Shown piece by piece: positions 1 through 7,953 of a stretch of 64,000 bases of DNA. The position numbers and the translations under genes were made by a program. The stretch is from assembly GCF_024623185.1 (NCBI RefSeq), contig NZ_JANJZK010000009.1, positions 1 to 64,000 of the forward strand. The letters are read 5' to 3'. The stretch comes from Anaerofustis stercorihominis. GTDB taxonomy: Bacteria > Bacillota > Clostridia > Eubacteriales > Anaerofustaceae. The number at the start of each line of letters is the position of its first letter. The first letter of the stretch is position 1. The notes under the pieces are model-generated. The model saw nothing but the letters and a program-made list of their open reading frames with translations, did not search any database and had not been told where the DNA came from.

Positions 1-405
1 ATTTCCTTATGTATTTTCCTTTGTTTTATTTTTATTATTTATGGCTTTTTTCTGACTCTTGGCTTTTTTTATTTTTACTTTTATAATGTTTCTCTTTTTG
101 ATAATTATTTTTATTTGCTTTTGTGGTATTTTTTCACTATTGCTTTTATTGTTGTTAAAATACTGTTACCAATTATTTACTTATTACTTATTGATTTTTG
201 TTCTTTTTCTTGATTTTCTTGTATATATTATTATGTATAAGAATTTAGCTTTAATAGAATAAGAGATTTTACATATTTTATGATTACTTTTTGGCTTTTT
301 AATTCTTTTACTTGTTTCATCTTTGTCGATTTATGGTATAATAAGTCGAATATCGTTAAAGTTCTATACTTAAATAATATTTAATCTATTTACAAGGTTT
401 TATAT
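1..405. other. AT-rich region without a recognisable gene
   Basis: This stretch is very T-rich on the plus strand. The one reading frame in it, a hydrophobic run of 67 codons, has no ribosome-binding site and the composition of translated low-complexity DNA. A TATAAT box at 337-342 may be the -10 element for the downstream L,D-transpeptidase, but no convincing -35 box lies at the right distance. Confidence 0.5.
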
Positions 406-1935
406 ATGAAAATTTTAAAAAAATATCGATTACTTTTTATTTTATCAATACTATTAATTGCTCTTATATCTTATATGTGTGTAAATAAAAATTATAATGT
501 AAAAACTTTTCCCAATGGAACTAAAATCAATAATGTTGATTGTTCCGGTCTTACTGTAAATCAAGCAGAAAAGAAACTAACTAAAGAGTGGAATAAAAAG
601 CATTTTACTATTTACGAGAGTGATGAAAAAGAAATAAAATCACTTCCTATGGTTTGGGATATAAAAGAAATTAAAAGTAATAGTGAGAAGTTATCTAAAG
701 ATTTATTAGAACATAATTTAACTAACAGTAAAGAACCAAAGGTACTGGGTGAATTATCTGATTTGGATATCTCTTATGATATTAAGGATAGGATTAACTC
801 AGAGCTCAATCCAAGTCTACTTACATCTTTTTTAAGAAAAATACATATTGTTAGTAATAATATCAATATAAATATGGAAATCAAAAATGTTAATAAAACA
901 TTTAATGAACAATTTAAAGATTTGAATATTTTTAATAAAACAGATAATACGATAATTACCAAAGATGCTTATATTGATTTAAACAGTGATAATTTCGATA
1001 TCGTTAAAGAAGTTTACGGAAACAACATAGATAAAGAATTAGTAAAAAGTACGATTTTAAATAATATATCCAAAGGCGAATTTAATATGTATTATTCTCA
1101 AAAGGAATTTTATGATAAACCTGAAGTTACTTCAACGAATAAATTACTTCTTGAGGAACAAGAATATTTGAGGAATTTAGACTTTCCTGAAATAACTTAT
1201 AAAATATACGGCAATACTGTAAAAGTTAAAAAGCAGCAAATCTTGAAGATGTATGGTATTACACAAACGAGCTTAAGTAAAAAAATTAATATAAAGGACT
1301 TGAAAGTCAATAAAAAAGCTGTAAAAAAATATGTACATAAATTAGCTGAAAAATATGATACTGCATGGTCAGATCATGAATTTAATTCCACAAAGCAAGG
1401 TAAGATTACTGTGAGCGGCGGAGATTATGGGTATTTTATAGACGAAGATAAAGAAACCTCAAAACTGATTTCTATATTAAAGAAAAAGAAAAATGTTGTC
1501 AGAACGCCAATATATTCTCAAAAAGGATACAAAAATGCCAATGATATAGGAGATAGTTATGTTGAAATTGACTTGACATATCAGACGTTGTGGCTGTATA
1601 AAGGCGGAGAAATGGTTACCAGTACTCCGATTGTTACCGGAAGTGTTGCTTCCGGGTTTGCGACACCTCCGGGAGTATATATTTTAAAGTATAAAACTAT
1701 GCATACCACTTTAAAAGGTAAAAATGCCGACGGTTCAGACTATGAAAGTCCGGTTACTTACTGGATGCCTTTTAATGGAGGTATAGGTATGCATGACGCT
1801 ACATGGCGAGGTACATTTGGCGGAAATATATATTTAAGCGGAGGAAGTCACGGATGTGTTAATATGCCTTATGAAAAGGCGGGAATAGTTTATAGGAATA
1901 TTTCTGCGGGATATCCTATTGTAGTTCATTATTAA
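406..1935 (+). CDS. L,D-transpeptidase (YkuD) with N-terminal membrane anchor
   Basis: Probable peptidoglycan cross-linking enzyme outside the membrane, forming 3-3 cross-links or attaching proteins. Residues 8-27 are one hydrophobic anchor. The region to about residue 370 resembles the PG_binding_4/VanW-type stalk of clostridial L,D-transpeptidases. The YkuD catalytic domain starts near residue 385 with YVEIDLTYQTLWLY. It carries His463 in GMHDATWRG and the SHGCVN motif with nucleophile Cys484, so all catalytic residues are present. At 509 aa it is a full-length anchored form. The gene stands alone, ends in a strong terminator and faces the large putative RNA. The physiological acceptor is not visible from sequence. 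Confidence 0.93.
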   Translation: MKILKKYRLLFILSILLIALISYMCVNKNYNVKTFPNGTKINNVDCSGLTVNQAEKKLTKEWNKKHFTIYESDEKEIKSLPMVWDIKEIKSNSEKLSKDLLEHNLTNSKEPKVLGELSDLDISYDIKDRINSELNPSLLTSFLRKIHIVSNNININMEIKNVNKTFNEQFKDLNIFNKTDNTIITKDAYIDLNSDNFDIVKEVYGNNIDKELVKSTILNNISKGEFNMYYSQKEFYDKPEVTSTNKLLLEEQEYLRNLDFPEITYKIYGNTVKVKKQQILKMYGITQTSLSKKINIKDLKVNKKAVKKYVHKLAEKYDTAWSDHEFNSTKQGKITVSGGDYGYFIDEDKETSKLISILKKKKNVVRTPIYSQKGYKNANDIGDSYVEIDLTYQTLWLYKGGEMVTSTPIVTGSVASGFATPPGVYILKYKTMHTTLKGKNADGSDYESPVTYWMPFNGGIGMHDATWRGTFGGNIYLSGGSHGCVNMPYEKAGIVYRNISAGYPIVVHY

Positions 1936-1951
1936 ATTAATTATAAACATT

Positions 1952-1995
1952 AAAATCGATATAAAATTAATTGATAATTTTATATCGATTTTTTA
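1952..1995 (+). terminator. Rho-independent terminator after the L,D-transpeptidase
   Basis: An 18-bp perfect stem (1952-1969 with 1975-1992) with a 5-nt loop runs into a T tract. It separates the transpeptidase from the RNA region downstream. Confidence 0.9.
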
Positions 1996-2106
1996 TATAT
2001 CTTTGTATCTTTTTATTTATTATTATAAGAAAACGAAAATAAAATAAGTTATTTTTATTTTTTTTAGTTACATATTAAAAATTTTAAATAAATTTATTAT
2101 AAACCC

Positions 2107-2135
2107 TTGAAAACGTATAGCATTTTGCATATAAT
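2107..2135 (+). promoter_or_regulatory. Consensus sigma-A promoter of the putative large RNA
   Basis: TTGAAA at 2107-2112 and TATAAT at 2130-2135 are separated by exactly 17 nt. Transcription would start near 2142. No open reading frame with a ribosome-binding site follows, so the promoter appears to serve a non-coding transcript. Confidence 0.85.
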
Positions 2136-2141
2136 ATAGAC

Positions 2142-2998
2142 ATAGAAAACGTTAACAAGTCGTGAAGGTCATGACAGCAACTATAAGTTATTTAAGATAT
2201 AAAAGGTTGCATTTAATTTTATTTAAATATTCTGATACTGTAAAGAAAGTAAAAGGATAATGGTCAAATAGATTTATTTAATATTTGTCTATACTATTTA
2301 AAAAAGCACTTAGAAGTAATTAAGAGTAAAGATGTATAAGTTCATCGAAATTAAGAAAGGAAAAGTGGAGCTTTAGATATATAGAAAGTATTAAAACTAT
2401 ATTTATTCAGAGATATAGAAATCTACAAGACTTAAATAAATTAAATATTGTGTAACGTTTAGGCTGAAAATCCAAAATGTATGGAGAAGAAAAAATAAAA
2501 TGTTGAAATAAACATTATAAAAAATCTTTTCAATATAAAGTACATTAAGGATTAATATAAGCGGATACAAGAGGAGGTAATATAAGGAAGCATCAATAAT
2601 AAATAAGAGATTTATAACAGGGCGGTAAGTGCGGGAGGCACAAAATAATTAATTATATATATGGAGACGAGTAAATCTCCAAAGAAGGAAGATTAATAAA
2701 TAGTTAATCAGAAGAATAGTTGGTTGTAAGAAAAATAAAACCTGTTGTAAAAGAAATTAAGATAGTAGTTAAATAAAGAAAAATACGATTGGGTAGTAAG
2801 TCAGAGGTGAAGATCGTAATAGTAGCCGAGGACCGAAGATATTGTAAGTAAATAAGTAAGATGTTGAAATTTAATTAAAAACTACTATAAATAATGCTAA
2901 ATTATATTATGAAACTTGTTGAAACTTATGAACAAGTATTAAGTATAATCTTAATACAAATCGAAAGAGGAACCGGAATAAACCGGTTCTTCTTTTTT
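2142..2998 (+). ncRNA. Putative large structured non-coding RNA (~0.86 kb)
   Basis: A discrete transcription unit bounded by a consensus promoter and a strong terminator, without a credible coding sequence. The predicted RNA strand is purine-rich, with recurring GTAAG and AGTAAG. Visible stems: 2159-2165/2169-2175; 2499-2504/2511-2516; 2629-2632/2638-2641; 2663-2667/2676-2680; a 9-bp long-range stem 2762-2770/2880-2888 enclosing a 6-bp stem 2784-2789/2813-2818; 2914-2920/2931-2937; and an 8-bp stem 2936-2943/2950-2957. The last two share two bases, so they may be alternatives. Size, architecture and lack of ORFs resemble the ornate giant RNAs (GOLLD, ROOL, OLE classes), but I cannot assign it to any of them. 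None of the genes usually linked to OLE is nearby. Confidence 0.72.
2963..2998 (+). terminator. Terminator ending the putative large RNA
   Basis: GAACCGG (2970-2976) pairs with CCGGTTC (2983-2989) around a 6-nt loop. The stem extends outward through an AAGAG/CTTCTT flank and ends in a T run. It cuts through the only frame of about 60 codons here (2894-3079), arguing against that frame. Confidence 0.92.
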
Positions 2999-3051
2999 AT
3001 TGACCCGCAAGTTACAAGTTACAAAATAATAGGTAATTTATTAAAAATATC

Positions 3052-3080
3052 TTTACAAATAACCAAATTGAGTATATAAT
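3052..3080 (+). promoter_or_regulatory. Sigma-A promoter of the riboswitch-controlled gene
   Basis: TTTACA (3052-3057) and TATAAT (3075-3080) are spaced by 17 nt. The start near 3087 lies just upstream of the riboswitch, so the aptamer is the first thing transcribed. Confidence 0.85.
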
Positions 3081-3094
3081 TAATATACAATTAA

Positions 3095-3162
3095 ATATGG
3101 GCAAAACTGTGGAAACACAGTGACGCAAAACTATAGGGCCTGTAAAATGGCAGCCAGTTGCA
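3095..3162 (+). promoter_or_regulatory. Cyclic di-GMP-I (GEMM) riboswitch
   Basis: The GEMM-I signature is complete. GGGCAAA (3099-3105) is followed by a CTGTG-GAAA-CACAG hairpin (3107-3120), then GACGCAAA (3122-3129), then CTATAGGGCCT and ATGGCAGCCAGTTGC, which match the usual clostridial form of the second hairpin and 3' edge. Downstream, TCTTAC (3182-3187) can pair with GTAAGA (3211-3216) beside the GAGG ribosome-binding site. CATTCA (3161-3166) can pair with TGAATG (3203-3208). There is no intrinsic terminator before the ATG, so control of translation is likely. Confidence 0.94.
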
Positions 3163-3220
3163 TTCAGTTCTAATAGAATTGTCTTACTAATTGAATTAAT
3201 TTTGAATGAGGTAAGAAAAA

Positions 3221-4456
3221 ATGATTAGCAAGAATGACAAATATTTAAAAGGTAAAAAAAGTATTGCGTTACTTCTGATTTTATTATTAATAGGTTTTGG
3301 TGTTGTATATCCTAATTTTATTGCTGATAGAAATGTAAATGACAGTGTATCTATTACAGATAACAAGACCCCTTTAGCATCAGGTAAAGATAAAAGTAAT
3401 AAAGCCGATGCTGTAAGTAGTTACTCATCTGTTATAAATGCAGCAAATAATGCGATAAATAGTAATACTGTAAGGACTAATACTATAAGCAGACTTTCTG
3501 CTGATAGTATAATGAGTAATCCTATAGTAAAACCTATACAAAATAATAATAGCGTATCTAATGTATCCGGTAAAGATATTATTACATCTTCTGATTCAAA
3601 TAAAGAAGAAGTTAAACCTGAAGTACCTTCTGACTTGGAAAACGAAGTAGTAACTCCGGAACAACCTATTATACCTGACAATGAAGAAGAAACACAAATA
3701 CCTGAAGAACCTTCTAAACCTGCTTTAACAGCAAAAGACGGAATTGAATGGTTAGAAAAACAACTTAGTGCTGAAGGATCTGATTTGTATAATTATTTCC
3801 ATGGCGGCAAAGGTGATACATTTAATGGATCATTGGACTCAAATGGATATAACTTTGCACCTAATGTAAACGAAGCTTTATTAAAAGAGTTTGGTTTGGA
3901 TAATATGGATAGTATTACATATAGGATCTGGAAGGACAAAGCAAGCGGTCAATACAATATTTTCTGGGCAGACTGTGGAATTAAAAATAATAATAACGGT
4001 GAAGCTATCGAAAGTACTGTAACTAAGTATAATACTAAAGATAAAGTATATATTGAAGGAACAGCTACTGTGAAAGCTAAAAATGACGGAAACAGCAATT
4101 TAAATATCATTGATGGTTCCAGCTTTAAAGAAACCGTTAAAGAGAAATCTGCTAATTCTATTAAGACTATCAAGATAGCGGAAGAAAAAGCTAGTGAAAA
4201 TAGTTCTAAAGCAGACATTATTAAAGATGAAAAAAAATCTGATAATGAACAAGTTGTAGAGACTGCTGAAGCTTCAAATGAAGAAGCAGAAGCTATCAAT
4301 GAAAATACAACAAACAAAGAAGAAGTTATTTCATCAGAAAATAATTGTGAAGAAGCTTTAGCCGAAGAACCTGCTATAAGTGAAGAGCAATCTGAACAAG
4401 CAGAAAATATTGCAGAAAATCAAAATGCTGATGTAGTTATTTCCGAAATGGAATAA
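3221..4456 (+). CDS. Exported acidic protein under c-di-GMP riboswitch control, unknown family
   Basis: The 411-aa protein is not recognised. Residues 13-30 form one hydrophobic segment after a lysine-rich N-terminus, so it is probably an anchored or secreted surface protein. A Ser/Asn/Thr-rich linker is followed by a Pro-Glu-rich stretch (about 130-165) and a compact region near 168-260 rich in aromatic residues, possibly the only folded domain. The C-terminal 120 residues are glutamate-rich and low in complexity. No LPXTG sorting signal is visible. In Clostridia, c-di-GMP-I riboswitches often control surface, adhesion or motility genes, which fits this layout. Translation starts at an ATG 8 nt after GAGG. 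Confidence 0.8.
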   Translation: MISKNDKYLKGKKSIALLLILLLIGFGVVYPNFIADRNVNDSVSITDNKTPLASGKDKSNKADAVSSYSSVINAANNAINSNTVRTNTISRLSADSIMSNPIVKPIQNNNSVSNVSGKDIITSSDSNKEEVKPEVPSDLENEVVTPEQPIIPDNEEETQIPEEPSKPALTAKDGIEWLEKQLSAEGSDLYNYFHGGKGDTFNGSLDSNGYNFAPNVNEALLKEFGLDNMDSITYRIWKDKASGQYNIFWADCGIKNNNNGEAIESTVTKYNTKDKVYIEGTATVKAKNDGNSNLNIIDGSSFKETVKEKSANSIKTIKIAEEKASENSSKADIIKDEKKSDNEQVVETAEASNEEAEAINENTTNKEEVISSENNCEEALAEEPAISEEQSEQAENIAENQNADVVISEME

Positions 4457-4463
4457 CCTAAAA

Positions 4464-4494
4464 AGAAGATCGGATAATATCCGGTCTTTTTTTA
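4464..4494 (+). terminator. Terminator after the acidic surface protein
   Basis: GATCGGAT (4468-4475) pairs with ATCCGGTC (4479-4486), with one G-U pair, followed by seven or more T. Confidence 0.88.
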
Positions 4495-4586
4495 TTATAA
4501 AATTTCGTGTGGGAAAATAAAATTATAAATTTAGATAATAATTGTGATACAATATAAATAATAAATTTTGCTTTTGGGAGGAAATA

Positions 4587-5621
4587 ATGAAAGCACTTGT
4601 ATTAGAAGATAAAGAAAAAGTTGTTTATAAGGATGTTCCCAAACCGGAATGTCCAAAAGATGGTATCCTTTTAAAGATCGATGTAGTAGGACTTTGCGGT
4701 TCTGATGTAAGGACATATTCTTCAGGGGTGAACGGACTTGATTTTCCGTTTATATTAGGTCATGAGAATATTGGTATAATCGAAGAAATCGGAGAAGATG
4801 TAGAAGGTTATAAAGTTGGGGAAAGAGTTATTGTAAATCCAGTAATTCCATGCGGAAATTGTTATTACTGCGAAAAAGGTATGCAGAACTTATGTAATAC
4901 CAGACTTACATACGGTCATCACTTGCATGGTGGATTCGCCGAGTATATGTTGATTCCTGGAATAGGTGTTCAAAGAGGACAAATCCTTAAAATACCTGAA
5001 GGTGTAAAAAGTGAAGATATGGTCGTTGTTGAACTATTATCCAGCGTTGTAAATTCTCAGGAACTTGTTAATGTTACCCTTGGAGATACCGTTGTAATCA
5101 TAGGTGCGGGGCCTTTAGGCTGTCTTCATAGTGAAATCGCAAGACTTAGAGGTGCTAAAAATATAATAATGGCTAACAGAAGCGAAGCCAGACTTGAAAA
5201 AAGTAAGCCTTTCAGCGGTACTCATTTTGTAAATACATCCAAAGAAGATTTAAAAGAAAAAGTAATGGAAATTACTGATGGCATGGGAGCGGATGTTGTT
5301 ATAAACGCTACTCCGGCATCAAAAACAATAGAAGACGGCATACATTTATTAAGAAAACAAGGAAAGCTTCTTATATTCGGAGGACTTCCAAAAGATAATC
5401 CAACTGTTAATTTAGATGGGAACCTTCTTCATTACAGTGAAATACAAGTAATAGGCGGATTTTCCACTACTCCTGACAGCTTTAGAAAAGCATTTGAAGT
5501 CGTTGCTAAAGGTATGATCAATGCTAACCTTGTGTCTCATATCCTTCCTTTAAAGGATATGGAAAAGGGTGTGAAAATGCTTAAAAGCGGGGAAGCATTA
5601 AAAGTCGTATTAAAACCATAA
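4587..5621 (+). CDS. Zinc-dependent MDR-family alcohol/polyol dehydrogenase
   Basis: Cytosolic NAD(P)-dependent oxidoreductase of the medium-chain dehydrogenase/reductase superfamily, 344 aa and full length. Catalytic-zinc residues appear in GLCGSD and GHEN. Structural-zinc cysteines form the CGNCYYCEKGMQNLC cluster. The Rossmann fold has GAGPLG. Overall form is closest to sorbitol/galactitol-1-phosphate or threonine dehydrogenase-like members, but the substrate cannot be read from sequence. It is monocistronic, between two terminators, with GGGAGG before the ATG. It is a paralogue of the dehydrogenase in the teichoic-acid cluster at 30355. Confidence 0.88.
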   Translation: MKALVLEDKEKVVYKDVPKPECPKDGILLKIDVVGLCGSDVRTYSSGVNGLDFPFILGHENIGIIEEIGEDVEGYKVGERVIVNPVIPCGNCYYCEKGMQNLCNTRLTYGHHLHGGFAEYMLIPGIGVQRGQILKIPEGVKSEDMVVVELLSSVVNSQELVNVTLGDTVVIIGAGPLGCLHSEIARLRGAKNIIMANRSEARLEKSKPFSGTHFVNTSKEDLKEKVMEITDGMGADVVINATPASKTIEDGIHLLRKQGKLLIFGGLPKDNPTVNLDGNLLHYSEIQVIGGFSTTPDSFRKAFEVVAKGMINANLVSHILPLKDMEKGVKMLKSGEALKVVLKP

Positions 5622-5622
5622 T

Positions 5623-5646
5623 AAAAAAGACCATATGGTCTTTTTT
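5623..5646. terminator. Symmetric terminator between convergent genes
   Basis: A perfect 24-bp palindrome flanked by A6 and T6 or longer. It can stop the dehydrogenase transcript on the plus strand and the yyaC transcript on the minus strand. Confidence 0.9.
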
Positions 5647-5668
5647 TATTTGTAAAAGTAAATTAAGT

Positions 5669-6223
5669 TCATTGCAGCACAGCCGAGCTTACGCAGTAAG
5701 GAGAATCACTTAATGCAATAAAAATAGAATTAGCAACGACTTTTGCCATTTCATAAATATTGTTTAGTCTAAGTGTGGTAAGAGAATTTATCGCGTCTTT
5801 TTCATTGTTGCTTACGACTAATGTAAGTGAAATATCGCCGCTTAGAGGCAATTTCTTTCCAAGAGCACTTCCCGGGAAAATACCTTCATTAAGTAAAATT
5901 ATATCTCCTATATTTCCTTTCCCCGAAATCATCGAATCTATTACGAATATAGGTTTGTCGGGATATTTGTTTTTTATTTCATCTAGGGTTTCTTTTATGT
6001 TTAATGCATGTATAGGCTCTTTTATCGTTCCATAGACAGGATTTTTTATATAATTATAACTTGTAAGCAGGCTTCCTACTAATGGCGCAAATGCATCTCC
6101 TATGCATTTATCCGTACCTATCAGAAGCAGAACACAATCTTTTTTTATATTCTTTTTTATTTCGTAAGATAATTTATTTATAATGTCTTCGTCTAAATAA
6201 TTGAAAATTTCTTGTTTATCCAC
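5669..6223 (-). CDS. yyaC: Spore protease-like protein YyaC (DUF1256)
   Basis: 184 aa, matching the YyaC family of sporulation proteins, which share the fold of the GPR germination protease. Supporting features are the VLLLIGTDKCIGDAFAPLVG opening, a central FVIDSMISG segment, and FPGSALGKKLPLSGDISLT. The protein has no signal peptide and is probably cytosolic. Its biochemical role is poorly known in the family. Here it mainly marks the organism as a spore former. The gene is last of the minus-strand group and ends at a shared terminator. Confidence 0.9.
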   Translation of the reverse strand: MDKQEIFNYLDEDIINKLSYEIKKNIKKDCVLLLIGTDKCIGDAFAPLVGSLLTSYNYIKNPVYGTIKEPIHALNIKETLDEIKNKYPDKPIFVIDSMISGKGNIGDIILLNEGIFPGSALGKKLPLSGDISLTLVVSNNEKDAINSLTTLRLNNIYEMAKVVANSIFIALSDSPYCVSSAVLQ

Positions 6224-6320
6224 ATTTACTCTCCATAAAAAATATACACTAATTATAGTAACTAGCGTATAAACAATATGTAGATATTTGTATAAAATAA
6301 AAGTTTTAAATATTATAGTA

Positions 6321-7025
6321 TTAGCGTAGATTATTTAAGTTGTTCTTTATTGCCGTGAACATTCTTTCATCCACCATTGGAATTTGTTTTTTTAGATATT
6401 TCATCAGTTCTTTCATTTCTTCTCTTTTTGTAAATCCGTCTGCGGGACATCCGCTTTTTATAACAGGTATATTTTCCGTTTTGACCGCATGTATTATATC
6501 TTTTTCTTTTGCATACAATAGAGGCCTTATAGAGTATACTCCTGTTCTGTCTAAATATGTTACAGGTTTGAAAGTATGTATTCTTCCTTCATAGAATAAA
6601 CTTAAAAGAAAAGATTCAATAAAATCATCTCTGTGATGTCCGTATGCAATTTTATTGCTTCCTATAGATAAAGCCGTTTCATTTAAAGCTGCTTTCTTCA
6701 TCTTTGAGCATAATGAGCATGGATTTTTTTCTTTTCTTTCATCGAATACTATTTTTGCGATATCGGTCTTTACGATTTTTAAGGGTACGTCTAAATCACT
6801 GCAGAAAGCTTTTAGCTGTTCAAAGTCCATGTTGTCAAAGCCTACATCTATGCTTATTGCCGTCAGCTTGAATTTGACCGGAGAGAAGTACATAAAAGTT
6901 TTAAGAGCCTTTAAAAGTATCATACTGTCTTTTCCTCCGGAAACTGCTGCACAAATATGCTCATTTTCATTTATCATATTATAATCCTGTACTGCTTTTC
7001 TTAAACATCCCAATGTTTTTCTCAT
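6321..7025 (-). CDS. TtcA-family PP-loop tRNA thiolation protein
   Basis: 234-aa ATP-pyrophosphatase (adenine nucleotide alpha-hydrolase superfamily). The PP-loop SGGKDS is at residues 30-35. CSLC follows in the middle and GCPADG near the C-terminus, giving cysteines suited to an Fe-S cluster. GYGHHRDD-type and DVGF motifs are present. This matches TtcA/TtuA-like enzymes that add sulfur to a tRNA base, often 2-thiocytidine. The exact tRNA position is inferred from family, not shown. It lies 23 bp downstream of the amidase gene and is probably cotranscribed with it. Confidence 0.85.
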   Translation of the reverse strand: MRKTLGCLRKAVQDYNMINENEHICAAVSGGKDSMILLKALKTFMYFSPVKFKLTAISIDVGFDNMDFEQLKAFCSDLDVPLKIVKTDIAKIVFDERKEKNPCSLCSKMKKAALNETALSIGSNKIAYGHHRDDFIESFLLSLFYEGRIHTFKPVTYLDRTGVYSIRPLLYAKEKDIIHAVKTENIPVIKSGCPADGFTKREEMKELMKYLKKQIPMVDERMFTAIKNNLNNLR

Positions 7026-7048
7026 AACTACTTTATTCCTTAATTCAT

Positions 7049-7891
7049 TTAAAAATATTTATTTACGCTTTTAACTATTTTATTTACCAGTTTATCTTGA
7101 TTTTCTTCTTTTTTTATTTGTTCTGCTTCATTTTTGTTAGATAAAAAACCGCATTCAATAAGTACACTTGGGCAGTTTGCCATCCTGAGAACTCTAAAGT
7201 TATTATCTTTTACGGCATTTCTTTTACTTCCCACCAATGGAGTAATATAATCAAGCTTATTCATTTGGTCATTCAATATATTTGCAAATTTAAGACTTTT
7301 TTTTGCCTCTTCACAAAGCGATTTATCTTTGACGATAACACTGCTTCTGCCTTTTGATGTCTTTATTTCTGCTGCGTCTAAAAAATATACGGTTGTGACT
7401 CCGTCTTCCATTACTTCCTTTATAAACGGATATTTTTTGCCGCCTTCTTCTACATATACATCTTCATTATCAATATTTGCTTTATATGAAGAATAATAAA
7501 TCGTATAACCGCTTTTATTATTTACTGTACCGGTTGAGTCATGATGAATACTTATAAATAAGTCAGGCTTGATCCTGTTAGTTATTTTTGTTCTTTTTGT
7601 AAGAGATACTTCCTTTTCGTCTTTTCCCGGTTCTCTTGTGAATTTTACTTTGTAACCTTCTTTTTTCAGTGCTTCGGCTAATTTTAATGTAACACTGTCA
7701 TTTAAAGTATACTCCAATGTTTTTTCTTTATCTACTCCGGTAGCCCCTTTATCTGCCGATAACTTCCCGCCGTGACCCGGGTCCAAAAGGATTGTATATC
7801 TGTTTTTGGGGGAAAAGTTTATAAGCAAAAGAATTACCAGTATAGACGTTATTATTATAAAAAATTTTTTCTTTTTTTTATATCTTTTCAT
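7049..7891 (-). CDS. N-acetylmuramoyl-L-alanine amidase (Amidase_3)
   Basis: 280-aa zinc amidase that removes stem peptides from peptidoglycan. An N-terminal lysine patch and one hydrophobic segment (about 9-25) place it outside the membrane. Zinc ligands are the His in LLDPGHGG, a Glu in the EKTLEYTLN region and the His pair in SIHHDS. The catalytic Glu is in LIECGFLSN. An extra stretch of about 60 residues between these motifs carries YYSSYKANIDNED. The size and spore context fit a CwlD-like enzyme making muramic lactam for cortex, but a vegetative amidase is equally possible. The start follows GAGGTAAG. Confidence 0.9.
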   Translation of the reverse strand: MKRYKKKKKFFIIITSILVILLLINFSPKNRYTILLDPGHGGKLSADKGATGVDKEKTLEYTLNDSVTLKLAEALKKEGYKVKFTREPGKDEKEVSLTKRTKITNRIKPDLFISIHHDSTGTVNNKSGYTIYYSSYKANIDNEDVYVEEGGKKYPFIKEVMEDGVTTVYFLDAAEIKTSKGRSSVIVKDKSLCEEAKKSLKFANILNDQMNKLDYITPLVGSKRNAVKDNNFRVLRMANCPSVLIECGFLSNKNEAEQIKKEENQDKLVNKIVKSVNKYF

Positions 7892-7912
7892 GATTTTATC
7901 TTACCTCATAAC

Positions 7913-7943
7913 AAACCCACAAAATGTTATATTTTGTGGGTTT
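7913..7943 (-). terminator. Hairpin between the coiled-coil gene and the amidase
   Basis: A 13-bp perfect inverted repeat with a 5-nt loop. On the minus strand it ends in only TTTG, so it may be a weak terminator that reduces read-through into the amidase. Confidence 0.6.
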
Positions 7944-7953
7944 ATATAATGGT

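Noticed and set aside
59-262. Hydrophobic 67-codon frame at the left end
   Set aside because: T-rich low-complexity DNA, TTG start without a ribosome-binding site.
2142-2998. RNase P, tmRNA or 6S RNA as identity of the large RNA
   Set aside because: I could not find the conserved cores of these RNAs (for example the RNase P P4 region or a tmRNA alanine acceptor end). The length also does not fit.
2894-3079. 61-codon frame between the large RNA and the riboswitch
   Set aside because: It runs straight through the strong terminator at 2963-2998 and the promoter at 3052-3080, and has no Shine-Dalgarno sequence.
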